A stretch of DNA of 64,000 bases from Planctomycetota bacterium (GTDB lineage Bacteria; Planctomycetota; Planctomycetia; Pirellulales; UBA7805): the NCBI GenBank assembly GCA_003389215.1, contig QQVP01000024.1:1-64000 (forward strand), given 5' to 3'. Of the stretch, positions 1 to 10,337 are shown in pieces. Each line of letters begins with the position of its first letter. Within the stretch, counting starts at the first letter, position 1. Made by a program: the position numbers and the translations under genes. Under the pieces are notes generated by a model. That model was not told the DNA's origin. It did no database searches and saw nothing but the letters and a program-made list of their open reading frames with translations.

Positions 1-1276
1 TCTCTTCGAGAATCTGGTACTGCCGCTCTCGCTCGATCTGCACCTCCGGATCGGGAATCACGCGGACCAGATAGGTGACCGGCTCTTCATTGCCGTCGGC
101 GAACCAGAAGGTGACGCTGGTGGCGCCTTGGCTCTTGCCGATGATCGAGACCTCGCGAGGCGTGAACTGGATCACGTCGCAGATGTTCGGATCGACGACC
201 GCCACGCGGTAGAGATCGTTCTCGGAGCGGAGGATCTTGCTGCGTCGCCGCGTCACGACCAGCTCGCCGCGGGAACCGAGCACCGTGAAGGGCTGGCCGC
301 CGGCCCGCTGATGGGGTCGCTGTTGGATCTCGATCGGCACGTCGCGAAACGGTCCGACCGGTTCTTCGCGCTCGACGGGTGGCGGCACCAGCGGCGGCCC
401 GTCCGGCCCGGCGCGGTCGTCCTCTTCCCGTGGCGGGTCGTCGAACGACTCGTCGTCGAAGAGGTCGTCGTCGGGCTGATAGGCGATCGCGCGGGCTCGT
501 CGCGAGGAGCGGTCGGCGGTCTCGGCCGGTGGTTGATTGAGCAGCTCGTGTTGTTCGAGCGACTCGTGTTGATCGGTGACGGGGTGGCCCGACGCGTCGA
601 CGTAGACGGGACGGTTGCGACGCCGCCGGGTCGGCTGCGGTCGTTCTTCCAGCGGCAGTCGCGCGCTGGAGGCCTCGCGGAGCGACAGCTCGGCCGAGAC
701 GGGCCGGACGGCGTCCCGCTCGTCGGCCTCGGGTGGGGCGGCGTAGTAGGCCGCCTCGCTCTCGGGCATCTGGCCCGTTGGTACTTCGCCCGTTGGCACT
801 TCGCCCGTTGTCGAAACGGTTCGTGACGGCGGTGGCACGTCGGAATGCTGGGGCGGCGGCGGAAGTCGTCTCAGCGTGGCCGTGGGCCGGGGCGAGATGA
901 GCGTGTCGTCGTCCGCATCGCCCTGGTTGATGACGTCGTGACTGTCGTCTTGCTGCGGCAGCTTGACGATCCGCGGCGCGTGCTGATGCACCTTGGGTGC
1001 GATGGCCTGGGCGGCCGGTCGGGTGCGGAAGCGGAGCGTCGCCTCGGGTCGGCTGGTGGACGTCGTGTTGCTGGACGTCGCGTTAGTGGCGGCCGCGTCG
1101 GTTGACGCCCGGTCGCCTCGGTCCGCATCGGTTGACGTCGTGTCGGTCGATGCCGCGTCGGTTGGAGCGGCGTGTAGGGGCGCAGCCCAAGCGGTGGCGA
1201 GCGTGAGCAGGACGGCGAGCGCGAACCGGACGCCGAGCGTGGCGTCGCCATCGCGGCGATGCGAGTGTAGCCTCAT
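1..1276 (-). CDS. Secretin-type protein, N-terminal part (CpaC/RcpA-like), incomplete at window edge
   Basis: The frame is open from an ATG at 1276 to the left edge (about 425 codons, no stop), so the C-terminus lies outside the window. The product starts with a basic region and a hydrophobic signal segment (FALAVLLTLATAWAAPLHA). A long Pro/Thr/Asp/Glu-rich linker with STD and TGEVP repeats follows. The last 120 or so residues (SKILRSENDLYRVAVVDPNI, then FTPREVSIIGKSQGATSVTFWF) match the N-terminal domain of pilus/type II-III secretin subunits, which carry a VxVxDPxIADV and a PRxVxIxGKxxGxTxLxxW motif. By family, such proteins form outer-membrane channels for pili or secretion. Inference: the secretin core is encoded to the left of the window. 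The low-complexity linker explains the many spurious ORFs on the other strand. The domain call is firm; the exact system is unknown. Confidence 0.8.
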   Translation of the reverse strand, partial: MRLHSHRRDGDATLGVRFALAVLLTLATAWAAPLHAAPTDAASTDTTSTDADRGDRASTDAAATNATSSNTTSTSRPEATLRFRTRPAAQAIAPKVHQHAPRIVKLPQQDDSHDVINQGDADDDTLISPRPTATLRRLPPPPQHSDVPPPSRTVSTTGEVPTGEVPTGQMPESEAAYYAAPPEADERDAVRPVSAELSLREASSARLPLEERPQPTRRRRNRPVYVDASGHPVTDQHESLEQHELLNQPPAETADRSSRRARAIAYQPDDDLFDDESFDDPPREEDDRAGPDGPPLVPPPVEREEPVGPFRDVPIEIQQRPHQRAGGQPFTVLGSRGELVVTRRRSKILRSENDLYRVAVVDPNICDVIQFTPREVSIIGKSQGATSVTFWFADGNEEPVTYLVRVIPDPEVQIERERQYQILEE

Positions 1277-1552
1277 CGAGGCGGTCCCCCCTTAGTCGTT
1301 GCGGAAGCACGCCAACGGCGCGCCGGGAGCCGACGAAACCGACGGCTCTGCGCATAAAACTATCGGGGAGCCCCGGGCCTTAAATTGAGCAAAATCTAAC
1401 GATCATTCCGGTTGTAACGACAACACCACCAAAGCTAGCAAGGTGAGAGACCTTGTTGAGAGAGCAAGAGAAGCAAGAGAAGAAGTGCAGAGGATCCAAG
1501 TCTCTTGCCTTGGCATCGATAGCGAGCGACCGTGCTATCGCACGTCAAGTTC
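1277..1552. other. Intergenic, no gene seen
   Basis: About 275 bases between the small lipoprotein and the secretin gene. It contains an AT-richer stretch around 1360-1420, which would suit a promoter for the leftward secretin gene. I cannot pick a convincing -35/-10 pair. Confidence 0.5.
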
Positions 1553-1978
1553 TTACTCGGGCGGAGCGACGAACGGGAAGCGGCGGTGGTTGTTGTTTTC
1601 CAGAATGAGCCGCTGGGCCCGCTTTCCGGTGGCCTGGCGAAGCAGGTGGTCGTTCGCCTTGAGCGTGTCGACGACAGCATCACGTTCTTCGTCGGAGCCG
1701 CCGTCAGCCTCGTCGAGCGCATCCAAGATGGCCTGCCCGATCCGCGAGTGAATCTCGTCCTCTTTGCCTGCGCGATTACGACGGGTTGCGGAAGATGCGG
1801 ACGAGGCATCCACTTCCGCGGTCGAGACGTCCGAAGCGTGCTCACCAGCGACCGAAGCGAATCGATTCTCGTCGCCACTGCCGCCGTTCGCCTGATTCTG
1901 TGGCGGTGGATCAACCGGGTCGCCGCTACAGCCCAAGGCGAATGCGCAGAGTACCAGAATGCCCGAAATACGGTTCAT
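1553..1978 (-). CDS. Small lipoprotein of unknown function
   Basis: 141-residue product beginning MNRISGILVLCAFALGCSGD. The hydrophobic stretch ending FALGC is a good lipobox, so lipidation of this Cys and outer- or inner-membrane anchoring are expected. An upstream in-frame ATG at 2014 would add 12 residues before the signal peptide, so 1978 is preferred. After the anchor come a polar Asn/Gly/Ser/Glu-rich linker and a short helical region (IGQAILDALDEADGGSDEERDAVVDTLK...) ending in a basic segment. I do not recognise a family. It lies between the dehydrogenase and the secretin gene on the same strand, but the gaps are large enough for independent transcription. Confidence 0.65.
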   Translation of the reverse strand: MNRISGILVLCAFALGCSGDPVDPPPQNQANGGSGDENRFASVAGEHASDVSTAEVDASSASSATRRNRAGKEDEIHSRIGQAILDALDEADGGSDEERDAVVDTLKANDHLLRQATGKRAQRLILENNNHRRFPFVAPPE

Positions 1979-2059
1979 ACTTTCGAGCCTAGTCGGGGCG
2001 AATTCCGCATGCAAACGAGGCGGTGCGCCACGTTGCCTGGACCGCGTCAGACCTGATCC

Positions 2060-2893
2060 CTAGGCGTAGCGTCTTAGCCACCAGTCGATCAGCGCAGGGC
2101 ACCATTTGTTGGCCCAGACCAGCAGGCTGCCCGGCCAATTCGGAATGATCTCGCGTTTTCTCTTTTCCATGGCCCGAATCGTGGCCCGAGCGACGGCGGC
2201 CGAAGTGAGGCCCTTGCCCTTGCGCCAGGGGACTTTTCCGCGGCCATGGATCACCTGATCGTAGAACTCGGTTTCCGTGGTTCCAGGACTGACCAGCAAT
2301 AAGTCGATACCCGCGGATTTCAACTCGACGCGAACGGTCTCGCTCAGTGCGCGGAGGGCGAACTTGCTGGCGCAATACTCGTTCATGCGTGGAATCGCGC
2401 GATGCCCCAAGATCGAACCAACGTTTACGACAATCGGGTCGCGACCCTTTCTCAGCAGGGGCAGGGCTTGCCGCATCAACTCGGCGGCGGCGAAGAAGTT
2501 GACCTCCATGATCTTTCGTAGCCGCGCCTCGTCGCTCCCGTCAAAGCGGCCGAAGGAGCCGACTCCCGCGTTGTTGATCAGGATATCGAGGCCGCCGAGG
2601 CTGCTCTCGGCACGCTGGCAAAGCTGCTCTCGCAAAGCCGGCTCGGTGATGTCGCCGACGACGACTTCAATCTCGGTCCCGCCGCTATCACTTTGCTGAC
2701 GTACTTCATCCGCTAGCGACGTTAGTTCCGCCTCCCGGCGGGCCGTGGCGACGCAGTGAGTGCCCAGCCGCGCTAGCTGGAGCACCAGTTCGCGACCGAT
2801 TCCGCTCGATGCCCCGGTGACGATGGCACGTTTGTCGTTTAGGAGGCGTCGGGCCACGGGGGCGCACTCCGATCGGGAATTACGGCCGGACAT
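2060..2893 (-). CDS. Short-chain dehydrogenase/reductase (SDR)
   Basis: 277-residue classical SDR with an NAD(P)-binding Rossmann fold. Visible motifs are TGASSGIG (residues about 25-32), NNAGVGSFG, and the catalytic S...YxxxK set in GSILGHRAIPRMNEYCASKF. The C-terminus is rich in Trp and basic residues and may associate with membrane, as in some SDR families (for example YqjQ/DltE-like). Arg residues after the first beta-strand (TARRE) suggest NADP(H) preference. The substrate cannot be told from sequence. The ATG at 2893 gives a normal-length N-terminus. Confidence 0.88.
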   Translation of the reverse strand: MSGRNSRSECAPVARRLLNDKRAIVTGASSGIGRELVLQLARLGTHCVATARREAELTSLADEVRQQSDSGGTEIEVVVGDITEPALREQLCQRAESSLGGLDILINNAGVGSFGRFDGSDEARLRKIMEVNFFAAAELMRQALPLLRKGRDPIVVNVGSILGHRAIPRMNEYCASKFALRALSETVRVELKSAGIDLLLVSPGTTETEFYDQVIHGRGKVPWRKGKGLTSAAVARATIRAMEKRKREIIPNWPGSLLVWANKWCPALIDWWLRRYA

Positions 2894-3309
2894 GCTACCG
2901 CGGCACGCCGCTGACCTGGAATCGCTGGGAACGGGGAATCACTGGAAACGGGTTTTGCAGGCCGCCCGAAAACGCTGCCGAGGGTGTGATTCTAACGCAG
3001 GCCTGTGGCAGAGAAGAGTGGCCGGAAGGCGGGCCTTCCCGCCGCTGCAAACCCGTTCATCCCGAGTGGTGCTGGCGCCGCTGATAGCAAGCGGGTACTA
3101 CCAGTGACTACCCGCGACGAGAGGGCGCAAGTTCGTTGGCAAACGAGGGTTGACGGCTTTCCGGGGCTTCCGTATCGTTTGGCCCGCCACCGCCGATCCG
3201 GCTGCGCGCCAGAGCAGGCGGCTTCGCGTGCTTCTAGGACGTTGGGAGCACACGAGTTACGCAAGCCGACAGGACGTCGGTTCGAAAACGTCGTGTTGGA
3301 CGCAATGGA
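2894..3309. other. Divergent intergenic region
   Basis: About 415 bases between the leftward SDR and the rightward FlgI-like gene. Overlapping ORFs exist on both strands but have no recognisable protein character or ribosome binding sites. It should hold both promoters, but I see no strong consensus. Confidence 0.5.
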
Positions 3310-5085
3310 ATGCTGAACGTACGCGCCTTCTCGTCAACCAGGTCGCTTCCAGGAGCGACCGCACGGCAGTGCTTGATGCTGTCCGTATTGGCCTGTTGGT
3401 TAATCGCGTTGTCAGGCTGCGCTCAAATCGCGGTGCGACATCAGAGCCCCGAGGCCCTGGCCGAGGCCGCCGCCGAAGCGGAGTTGGTCAGCGACCTGAC
3501 CGTACCCTATGGCATCCATCCCCACGTCGTCCATTCAACGGGACTTGTGGTGGGCCTGCCCGGTACCGGCAGCGACCCGGCACTCGGCCCGGGTCGCCAG
3601 ACCATGGTGGAAGAAATTCAGCGTCACGGCGTTCCCCAGGCCGACGCGTTTCTGTCCTCGCCGAACACGGCCCTGGTTAACGTGCGAGCCATGATCCCGC
3701 CCGGCGCTCAGAAAGGGGACCGAATCGACGTCGAGGTCCTGGTGCCGCGCGAGAGTCAAACGACGAGCCTGGCCGACGGCCGCCTGTTGGAAACGCGACT
3801 CCGCGAGTTCGTACGACTCGGCGGCCGCTACCGCGAAGGCCACGTCATGGCGCTTGCCAAAGGTAGCCTCTTGGTCGACCCCGCGCCCGAGCAGGAGCGA
3901 AATCCTGAGTCGCAACTGCGTGCCCGCATCTTGGGCGGGGCCGTCGCGGTCAAGCCGCGGCCGCTGGGCCTGACGTTGAGGCCGAGCGCTCGGAGCATCC
4001 GCAATAGCCGTCGCATCGGTACCGCGATCAACAAGCGCTTCTACACCAAACAACATGGCCGCACCGTGGGTGTGGCGAACCCCAAGAGCGACGAGTACAT
4101 CGACTTGATTGTCCATCCGCGTTACAAGGACAACATCCAGCGATACCTGGAAGTCCTCCGCAGCGTGGCGGTCGGGGAAGCGGAAACGCAACGGCGGTCG
4201 CGGGTCGCACTGCTGAGTCGGCAGTTGCTCGACTCGATCACGACCCGCGCGGCGGCGTTGCGACTGGAGGCCTTGGGGGAACACGGGCGGGAAGCACTGC
4301 ACACCGGGCTGAACAGCAGCAACTCGGAAGTCCGCTTTCACGCGGCTGAGGCGTTGGCCTATCTGGACGATCCCGAGGCGGCCGCCGTTCTGGCCGAGGC
4401 GGTGCGGGATTCCGCGGCTTTTCGCGCCGGCGCCCTGGCGGCCCTGGCGGTGATGGACTCGCCGGAGGCCTACGACGCGCTGGTCAACCTGCTCGACTCC
4501 CGCAGCGTCGAAGCACGCTACGGAGCCTTCCACGCACTGTGGAAGTTGAATCCGGGTCATCCGCTCGTCCGCGGCGAGGACCTAAACGGCACCTTGACGC
4601 TCCATCAGGTTCGGAGCGAGGGTCCTGCATTGATCCACGTCACACGAAGTCGGCGGCCGGAAGTTGTCGTGTTCGGTTCGGAGATCACCTTCCTGACCCC
4701 GATGGTCGTCGACGCCGGCCGTCACATCATGATCAACGGCGACGCGAGCGGTCAGGTTCGACTGACGCGGTTCTCGACCGATGACAGCGAGCGGACGGTT
4801 CACGTATCGAACCGCTTGGAAGACGTCATTCGCGCGATCGTCGATCTCGGCGGCAGCTACGCCGACGTCGTCGACGCCCTCTCCCAAGCGAGAGCAAGTC
4901 GTTCACTCGACTGTCGTCTGGCGGTCGACGCGCTGCCGTCGCGTGGACGCCCCAACCGGCGAACGGAGGGGCAGATGGCCGAGTCGGACACCCGCTCGCC
5001 CCAAGCGGCCGATGACGCCGGCGCCAGCGGGTTGGGCCGCCTGCGTCCGGCCAGCTGGCCCGCCGCCGAGCCTGGTGAGCCGTAA
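3310..5085 (+). CDS. FlgI-like (flagellar P-ring family) lipoprotein with HEAT-like repeats
   Basis: 591 residues. The N-terminus has a hydrophobic segment ending LSGC (Cys37), a lipobox, whereas true FlgI is an ordinary Sec-exported periplasmic protein. Residues 60-300 resemble FlgI: a GLVVGLPGTGSDP motif near the start (FlgI has GYGLVVGLxGTGD), MIPPGAQKGDRIDVEV and RARILGGAVAVKPRPLGL. Residues 310-410 are HEAT/armadillo-like helical pairs (RFHAAEALAYLDDPEAAAVL, AGALAALAVMDSPEAYDAL), followed by a beta-rich part and a Pro/Arg-rich tail. No flagellar gene lies nearby. Inference: an envelope ring or scaffold protein derived from the P-ring fold. Function unknown. Confidence 0.75.
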   Translation: MLNVRAFSSTRSLPGATARQCLMLSVLACWLIALSGCAQIAVRHQSPEALAEAAAEAELVSDLTVPYGIHPHVVHSTGLVVGLPGTGSDPALGPGRQTMVEEIQRHGVPQADAFLSSPNTALVNVRAMIPPGAQKGDRIDVEVLVPRESQTTSLADGRLLETRLREFVRLGGRYREGHVMALAKGSLLVDPAPEQERNPESQLRARILGGAVAVKPRPLGLTLRPSARSIRNSRRIGTAINKRFYTKQHGRTVGVANPKSDEYIDLIVHPRYKDNIQRYLEVLRSVAVGEAETQRRSRVALLSRQLLDSITTRAAALRLEALGEHGREALHTGLNSSNSEVRFHAAEALAYLDDPEAAAVLAEAVRDSAAFRAGALAALAVMDSPEAYDALVNLLDSRSVEARYGAFHALWKLNPGHPLVRGEDLNGTLTLHQVRSEGPALIHVTRSRRPEVVVFGSEITFLTPMVVDAGRHIMINGDASGQVRLTRFSTDDSERTVHVSNRLEDVIRAIVDLGGSYADVVDALSQARASRSLDCRLAVDALPSRGRPNRRTEGQMAESDTRSPQAADDAGASGLGRLRPASWPAAEPGEP

Positions 5086-5224
5086 GCCGGGCAAGGACCG
5101 TCGCTCCAGTTCGGCCTCAGCCGGCGGGCGGCGGATTTGATAGAATAGTGGGATTCACCCTCCCCCGCTCGTGCTGGGCGTCGACGAGGCGTCCCGGCCC
5201 GACCCACCTTCACTCCCGCCTGCT

Positions 5225-8200
5225 ATGCTCAAAGCCCTCGAGTTAATTGGCTTTAAGAGCTTCGCCGACAAGACGCGGTTCGAGTTTCCCGAGGGAATCA
5301 CGGTCGTCGTCGGCCCCAATGGCTCGGGAAAGTCGAACATTGTCGACGCGATCAAGTGGGTTCTCGGCGAACAGAGCGTGAAGAGCCTGCGGGGTAAGGA
5401 GATGGCCGACGTCATCTTCAACGGCTCGGGGGCCCGGCGGGCGATGAACTGTGCCGAGACAACGCTCACGTTCGACAACCGCGACAAGCGGCTGCCGATG
5501 GAGGCGGAGGAGGTCCACGTCGGCCGTCGCGTCTATCGCAGCGGTGAAGGCGAGTATCTGATTAACGGCCACCCGTCGCGGCTGCGGGACATTCGCGACC
5601 TGTTTGCGGGCACCGGCGTTTCGACACAGGCCTACAGCATTATCGAGCAAGGCAAGGTCGATGTCCTGCTGCAGTCTTCGCCGCGCGATCGAAGATTGAT
5701 CTTCGAGGAAGCGGCCGGCATCAGCCGGTTCAAGGCCAAGAAACTGGACGCGATTCGCCGGCTCGAACGGGTCGAGCAGAATCTGCTGCGGCTGACCGAC
5801 ATCATCGACGAAGTCGACGGACGTCTGCGCACGGTACGAAGTCAGGCCTCGAAAGCCCGCCGCTACAAGGAATACAACGACCGACTCCAGGAGCTCCGTA
5901 CCCAGGTGGGGCTCACCGACTGGCGGCGACTGACCGAGCAGCTCGAGAAGTTCGAGAAGGAGCTGGACGGGCTACGGCAGGATGTCGCTTCGACCACCGC
6001 GGAGGCCGAAACGGCCGAAGTACGCATTGTCGAGATCGAGACGGAGGTATCCGCGGTCGAAGACGAGCTGCGCCAGCGCGAAGCCGCCGTCGCCCGAATC
6101 GGTGAGCGAATCGCGGCCGCGGAATCGGCCATTCATCATGAGCGAAGTCGAAGTGAAGAGCTCGTCGGCGAAATCGAGCGCTATCGTCGACAGATTGGTG
6201 AAACCGCGGACCGCGCTGATGATCTGACCGGGCAGCTGCGGAACACCGCCGACGCGCTCTCCAAAGCTCAGCTGCATCACCAACAAGTGGCCGCCGATGT
6301 AGCGGACGGTGAGCGGCGTCTGACGGACGTCACGACTCGTTTCGATCACCTTCGCGAAGAGAGCGAAACCCGCCGCGCCGCGCTGACTGAAAAACTGCGC
6401 GATGCCGGACAGCTCGGCAAACGAATCAGCAGCGCCCAGGCCCAGGTCGAAGCCCTGAGAGCCGTCCAAACGCGTTGCGAGGATACGCTCGCTCAGTTGA
6501 GCGACGAACTGGAGAAGGCAAACCGGCAGCGCGCCGATGCCCAGCAGGAACTCGATCGAGTTACCGACGACCTGGCCAACTGCGATGCCCAATGGACCGC
6601 CCAGAAGGACACGCTCGACAGTCTGGCAAACGACCGCGACGACGCCCAAGAGCGGCTGGCGGAGCTACAGAGTGAAGTCGCCGCCGCCCGCGAGCGGGCC
6701 AGCGTTCTCGAAGAGTTGGAACAACGTCAGGAAGGCGTGGCGGCAGGGGTGAAGCAGGTTCTTCTCGCACTGCAGCAGGATCCGACCGGGCCGCTGACCG
6801 GGATTCGTGGCCTGGTGGTCGACGTACTTCCGGTCGGTGTCGAAATGGCCGGGCTCGTCGAGATTGCCCTCGCCGAGCGGGCCGGTTACCTGGTCTCCGA
6901 GTCGCCCGAACGGATTGCCGCGTGGCTGGAAACGGTGGCCGCGACCGAGATTCAGGGTCGCGTAGGAGTGGTTCCGCTGCAGCGCGAAATCAGCAACCAA
7001 CGCGAGCGGGGTGGCGATAGGCAAACCGACTTGACCCAGCAAGCCGGTGTGCTGGGGCGTGCCGACCGGTTTGTCGACGCCGACGGGGAGTACGTCGCCC
7101 TGGCTGAACGCCTGTTGGGTGACACGTGGATGGTCGAGTCGCTGGAAATCGCGATTTCCCTGTCGCGAACCTATCCTCAGTTCAACTACGTTTCCCGCTC
7201 CGGCGATTTGGTAACCCGCGACGGTGCCCTTTGCCTGGGTCGCGGTGGTGCCCCCAGCGGGCTGGTTTCGCGACGCAGCGAAGTGCGTGCCCTGGGCTCC
7301 CGCATCGAGACACTCGAGGCAACCTACGCAGAGCAGCGTGAACAGCTGGACGGAATCATTGGTCAGATGGCGGCCGCTCAGCATGAGCTCGCCGAATCTG
7401 CTCGCCAGCGTGACAAGCTGCAAGAGGAAGTCAGCCTGTTGCGGATTAAGGTCCGCACCGCCGAGGAACGGCAAACCAGCATTCAATTGCAAGAAACCGA
7501 GCTTCGCGAGCAGGCGGAATCGGCCCGGGCCGATTCCGAGACGGCCGCCACGGCCTTGGAGACCGCCAGACAGTCGCTGCAGCAAGTCGAGCAGCACCTC
7601 GCCGATCTCGAAGCACGTCTCAGCGAGGACACGGACGAGATCCAGGAGCTCGACCGTCAGCGGGTGGAATTCGGCCGCTCGGCCACCTTGGCCAAGGTCG
7701 AGCTGGCCAAGAGCGAGCAGCAGCTCGATCACCTGACGGTGCGAATGCGGCAATTTGAGCAGCATCAGGCCGAACGCCAGCGGGCGATCGAACATGCTCG
7801 TGAGCAGCTGGAGTCGGCCCAGCGGCGATCTGAGGAATCGCAGCGTCGCATCCTCGCGTCCGAGAGCGAGGTTGCCGAGCTCTACCTGGAGAAGGAGTCG
7901 GCCACCGGCGAGACGGCCAAGCTTGGCGTGCAGCGCGAAGACCTGCGGCGACAGCGGGGCGAGCTAACGGTTTCCAGCCAGCAGCTCCGCGGGCAGATTC
8001 GCAAGCAGGAAGAGCGGATCCACAAGCAAGACCTGGCGGCGGGCGAGGTACGACATCAGCGGGAGACCCTCGCCCATCGGCTCCGTGAAGACTACGGAAT
8101 CGAGCTGGCCGAACTGGAGCACGAACCCACCGACGAAGAGCAGCACGAGCGCGAGGTTGTGGAACAAGAGATCGCGGACCTGCGCCGAAAAATCAACAAT

Positions 8201-8905
8201 ATCGGCAACGTGAACCTCGAAGCCCTCGAGGAACTGGAACAGCTGGAAAACCGGTTCGCCGATTTGAGCACGCAACACGACGACCTGCGCGAGGCGAAAC
8301 AGTCGCTTGAGCGGATCATCGAGCGCATCAACGAAGACAGTCGCCGCTTGTTCATCGAGACGCTCGAAACGGTTCGCGAGCACTTTCGCGAGCTGTTTCG
8401 CAAGCTGTTCGGCGGCGGCCAGGCGGACATTCTCATCGAGGACGACGTCGATATCCTGGAAAGCGGGCTGGAGATCATGGCCCGTCCACCCGGCAAAGAA
8501 CCCCGCAGCATCTCCCTACTCAGCGGTGGCGAGAAGACCCTCACCTGTGTGGCTTTGTTGCTGGCGATCTTTCGCAGCCGGCCAAGCCCTTTCTGTGTCT
8601 TGGACGAAGTTGACGCGGCACTCGACGAGGCCAACATCGAGCGTTTCATCGGCGTGTTGCAAGAGTTTTTGGCCTGGACTCAGTTCATCGTCGTTACGCA
8701 TAGCAAGAAGACCATGACCTCGGCCGGCACGCTGTACGGCGTGACGATGCAGGAGTCGGGTATTTCCAAGCGCGTGTCCGTACGGTTCGAAGACGTAACG
8801 GAAACGGGCGAGATCTTACCAACCGCGTTGGAAAACGATGCCAACGGGGAAGTGGACGCGGCAGGCGAGTCCGCCCGCGACGACGACGAAACGCAGGCCG
8901 CCTAG
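5225..8905 (+). CDS. smc: Chromosome segregation protein SMC
   Basis: 1226 residues from the ATG at 5225, a typical SMC length; the longer reading from 5171 adds a non-homologous leader before [21 protein letters not shown]. Walker A is GPNGSGKSN. Two long coiled coils flank a hinge (around [19 protein letters not shown] to [20 protein letters not shown]). The C-terminal head has the signature [19 protein letters not shown] and Walker [24 protein letters not shown] dimers with ScpA/ScpB load on DNA and compact and segregate the chromosome using ATP. The protein continues past the usual head into an acidic tail ([20 protein letters not shown]). It sits 139 bases after the FlgI-like gene and probably has its own promoter. 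Confidence 0.97.
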   Translation: MLKALELIGFKSFADKTRFEFPEGITVVVGPNGSGKSNIVDAIKWVLGEQSVKSLRGKEMADVIFNGSGARRAMNCAETTLTFDNRDKRLPMEAEEVHVGRRVYRSGEGEYLINGHPSRLRDIRDLFAGTGVSTQAYSIIEQGKVDVLLQSSPRDRRLIFEEAAGISRFKAKKLDAIRRLERVEQNLLRLTDIIDEVDGRLRTVRSQASKARRYKEYNDRLQELRTQVGLTDWRRLTEQLEKFEKELDGLRQDVASTTAEAETAEVRIVEIETEVSAVEDELRQREAAVARIGERIAAAESAIHHERSRSEELVGEIERYRRQIGETADRADDLTGQLRNTADALSKAQLHHQQVAADVADGERRLTDVTTRFDHLREESETRRAALTEKLRDAGQLGKRISSAQAQVEALRAVQTRCEDTLAQLSDELEKANRQRADAQQELDRVTDDLANCDAQWTAQKDTLDSLANDRDDAQERLAELQSEVAAARERASVLEELEQRQEGVAAGVKQVLLALQQDPTGPLTGIRGLVVDVLPVGVEMAGLVEIALAERAGYLVSESPERIAAWLETVAATEIQGRVGVVPLQREISNQRERGGDRQTDLTQQAGVLGRADRFVDADGEYVALAERLLGDTWMVESLEIAISLSRTYPQFNYVSRSGDLVTRDGALCLGRGGAPSGLVSRRSEVRALGSRIETLEATYAEQREQLDGIIGQMAAAQHELAESARQRDKLQEEVSLLRIKVRTAEERQTSIQLQETELREQAESARADSETAATALETARQSLQQVEQHLADLEARLSEDTDEIQELDRQRVEFGRSATLAKVELAKSEQQLDHLTVRMRQFEQHQAERQRAIEHAREQLESAQRRSEESQRRILASESEVAELYLEKESATGETAKLGVQREDLRRQRGELTVSSQQLRGQIRKQEERIHKQDLAAGEVRHQRETLAHRLREDYGIELAELEHEPTDEEQHEREVVEQEIADLRRKINNIGNVNLEALEELEQLENRFADLSTQHDDLREAKQSLERIIERINEDSRRLFIETLETVREHFRELFRKLFGGGQADILIEDDVDILESGLEIMARPPGKEPRSISLLSGGEKTLTCVALLLAIFRSRPSPFCVLDEVDAALDEANIERFIGVLQEFLAWTQFIVVTHSKKTMTSAGTLYGVTMQESGISKRVSVRFEDVTETGEILPTALENDANGEVDAAGESARDDDETQAA

Positions 8906-8946
8906 GGCAGGATCTCTTCGCCGGCCTGCTGGCGCTCGAAGGCGAA

Positions 8947-9000
8947 ACGGGGCGACCCTTGGCCCCGTCAAAGTCGCCACGACCGTTACGGTCGTTCTCT
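8947..9000 (+). terminator. Two hairpins after smc
   Basis: Two perfect 7-bp stems in tandem: ACGGGGC (8947-8953) with GCCCCGT (8962-8968), and ACGACCG (8979-8985) with CGGTCGT (8989-8995) around a TTA loop, followed by a pyrimidine-rich TCTCTTCTCCCC. They start about 40 bases after the smc stop. A Rho-independent terminator is plausible although the T-run is interrupted. Confidence 0.5.
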
Positions 9001-9757
9001 TCTCCCCCAAGATTCGCCACCAGCAGGCCCTGCTTAGCGAGTTCTTTTTGCTCAATGCTTGGCGTCGCCATCGACCGGCAAAGGTGCCCCAGCCGTACGA
9101 GATAAGCCCAGACTCCACAATGGGTTGTAACGACACGGCTTGTGCATTCAAACCGCTTGACACCTTCGGTACGGGTCTTCTGACCGGCGTGAACACTACG
9201 ACTAGCGAAAGTTTCTAAAGGAACCACCCCCGAAAGCTCGAAACTAAACATCGGAAGGCTTGTCCGCCGAGCGACTTCGAGCAGCTCGAACGAACAAGGA
9301 GGACAGGTCCGGGGGGACCACAAGCCGCGAAGGCACCTGCCTTACGAGATTTGCCAGAGGATTGGACTGGTAGATCTTCACGCCTTGCCCTCCCTCCTTC
9401 CGCCGACGACGCCGGTCGACCGACTTCGACAGGTTAGGCAAGAAATGCAGTGTACGGGTTGCTGATAAACAGCAACGGCTGCCGTATTTTCTTTGTTTGA
9501 CGATTGCGATGTCCGTCGATTTAGTTTCGCGTAGGCGCAGATCAGAAGGAACTGAACCACTGCCCCGAGAAGCGAGTTAACAATAAAGCCCCGACCCAGT
9601 CGTTTGCGAACGGCCGGTCTTCCCCACAGCCGGCGGGATGGACCGGAAAAAAAGACAGGCCGCAAGTTCGCAGGCAAGGGGACATGAAGTGCCGTCAGGC
9701 GAGCAATCGTCACCGTCGGCCAGCATGACAACAAGCGAGAGCAATGGAGAGCCTGTA
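9001..9757. other. Long non-coding interval upstream of the HTH regulator
   Basis: About 750 bases with no ORF that has protein-like composition, a ribosome binding site or a recognised domain. Several overlapping ORFs on both strands are rich in Arg/Ser/Pro and look spurious. The part around 9440-9600 is AT-richer and carries a candidate promoter. It may hold a long 5' leader or a decayed gene. Confidence 0.5.
9497..9525 (+). promoter_or_regulatory. Candidate sigma70 promoter for the HTH-receiver gene
   Basis: TTGACG (9497-9502), a 17-nt spacer and TTTAGT (9520-9525). The implied 5' leader is about 225 nt. Match by eye only. Confidence 0.35.
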
Positions 9758-10330
9758 ATGAAGGTCTTCACTACCGGTCAGGTCGCCAAGATCTGCAAAG
9801 TGGCCCCGCGCACGGTGAGCAAGTGGTTCGACTCCGGACGTCTGAAGGGGTACCGAATTCCCGGTTCCCAGGACCGTCGAATCCCGCGTGAGTACTTGAT
9901 CAAGTTCCTCAAGGAGCACGGAATGCCCTTGGGCGACCTGGAGGACGAGGCGATGGCCAAGGTGCTGATCGTCGCCCAGGACCAGGTCCTGATGGAAAAC
10001 CTGAAGCGTGAGCTTCCGGCGGAAAAGGCCTTCAAGGTCGCCACCGCTGCCAGTGGCTTTGAAGCCGGCATTCAGTCCGAGAGTTTCCACCCGGACTGCA
10101 TCATCGTCGACTTTTCGATCGGCCACGTCGAAGCCTTGCAGATTTGCCAAAATCTGCGTCGCAACACCGAGTTCACGGAGACGATCTTGATCGCTCTCTT
10201 GCCGGACGACGGTGCCACGATGAGCTTCGATCGCTCGGCGATCAATGAGACGTTCAAGAAGCCGTTCGACGCGGCTCTCTTGGCCGAGCGTCTCCGCACC
10301 CTCATCGGTGCCAAGAAAGAGCTCGTGTAG
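9758..10330 (+). CDS. HTH (excisionase/MerR-type) plus receiver-like domain regulator
   Basis: 191 residues from the ATG at 9758, which has GGAGA 7 nt upstream; earlier in-frame starts add an unconserved leader. Residues 1-55 (MKVFTTGQVAKICKVAPRTV, then SKWFDSGRLKGYRIPGSQDR) form an excisionase-type winged helix that reads DNA. Residues 65-190 resemble a response-regulator receiver: the acceptor site is kept (CIIVDFSIG), as is the Lys of the KPF loop (NETFKKPFD), but the first acidic pair is degenerate (LIVAQDQ instead of the usual VDDD). Phosphorylation is therefore uncertain. HTH-receiver order is unusual, since most response regulators have the receiver first. No kinase is adjacent. Two strong hairpins follow. 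Confidence 0.85.
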   Translation: MKVFTTGQVAKICKVAPRTVSKWFDSGRLKGYRIPGSQDRRIPREYLIKFLKEHGMPLGDLEDEAMAKVLIVAQDQVLMENLKRELPAEKAFKVATAASGFEAGIQSESFHPDCIIVDFSIGHVEALQICQNLRRNTEFTETILIALLPDDGATMSFDRSAINETFKKPFDAALLAERLRTLIGAKKELV

Positions 10331-10337
10331 TCACACC

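Noticed and set aside
128..1355. Several rightward ORFs at the left edge
   Set aside because: All are shadows of the leftward secretin gene, which is open to the window edge and has recognisable signal peptide and secretin N-domain.
9001..9757. ORFs between smc and the HTH regulator
   Set aside because: They overlap on both strands, lack ribosome sites and are Arg/Ser/Pro-rich like random GC-rich frames.
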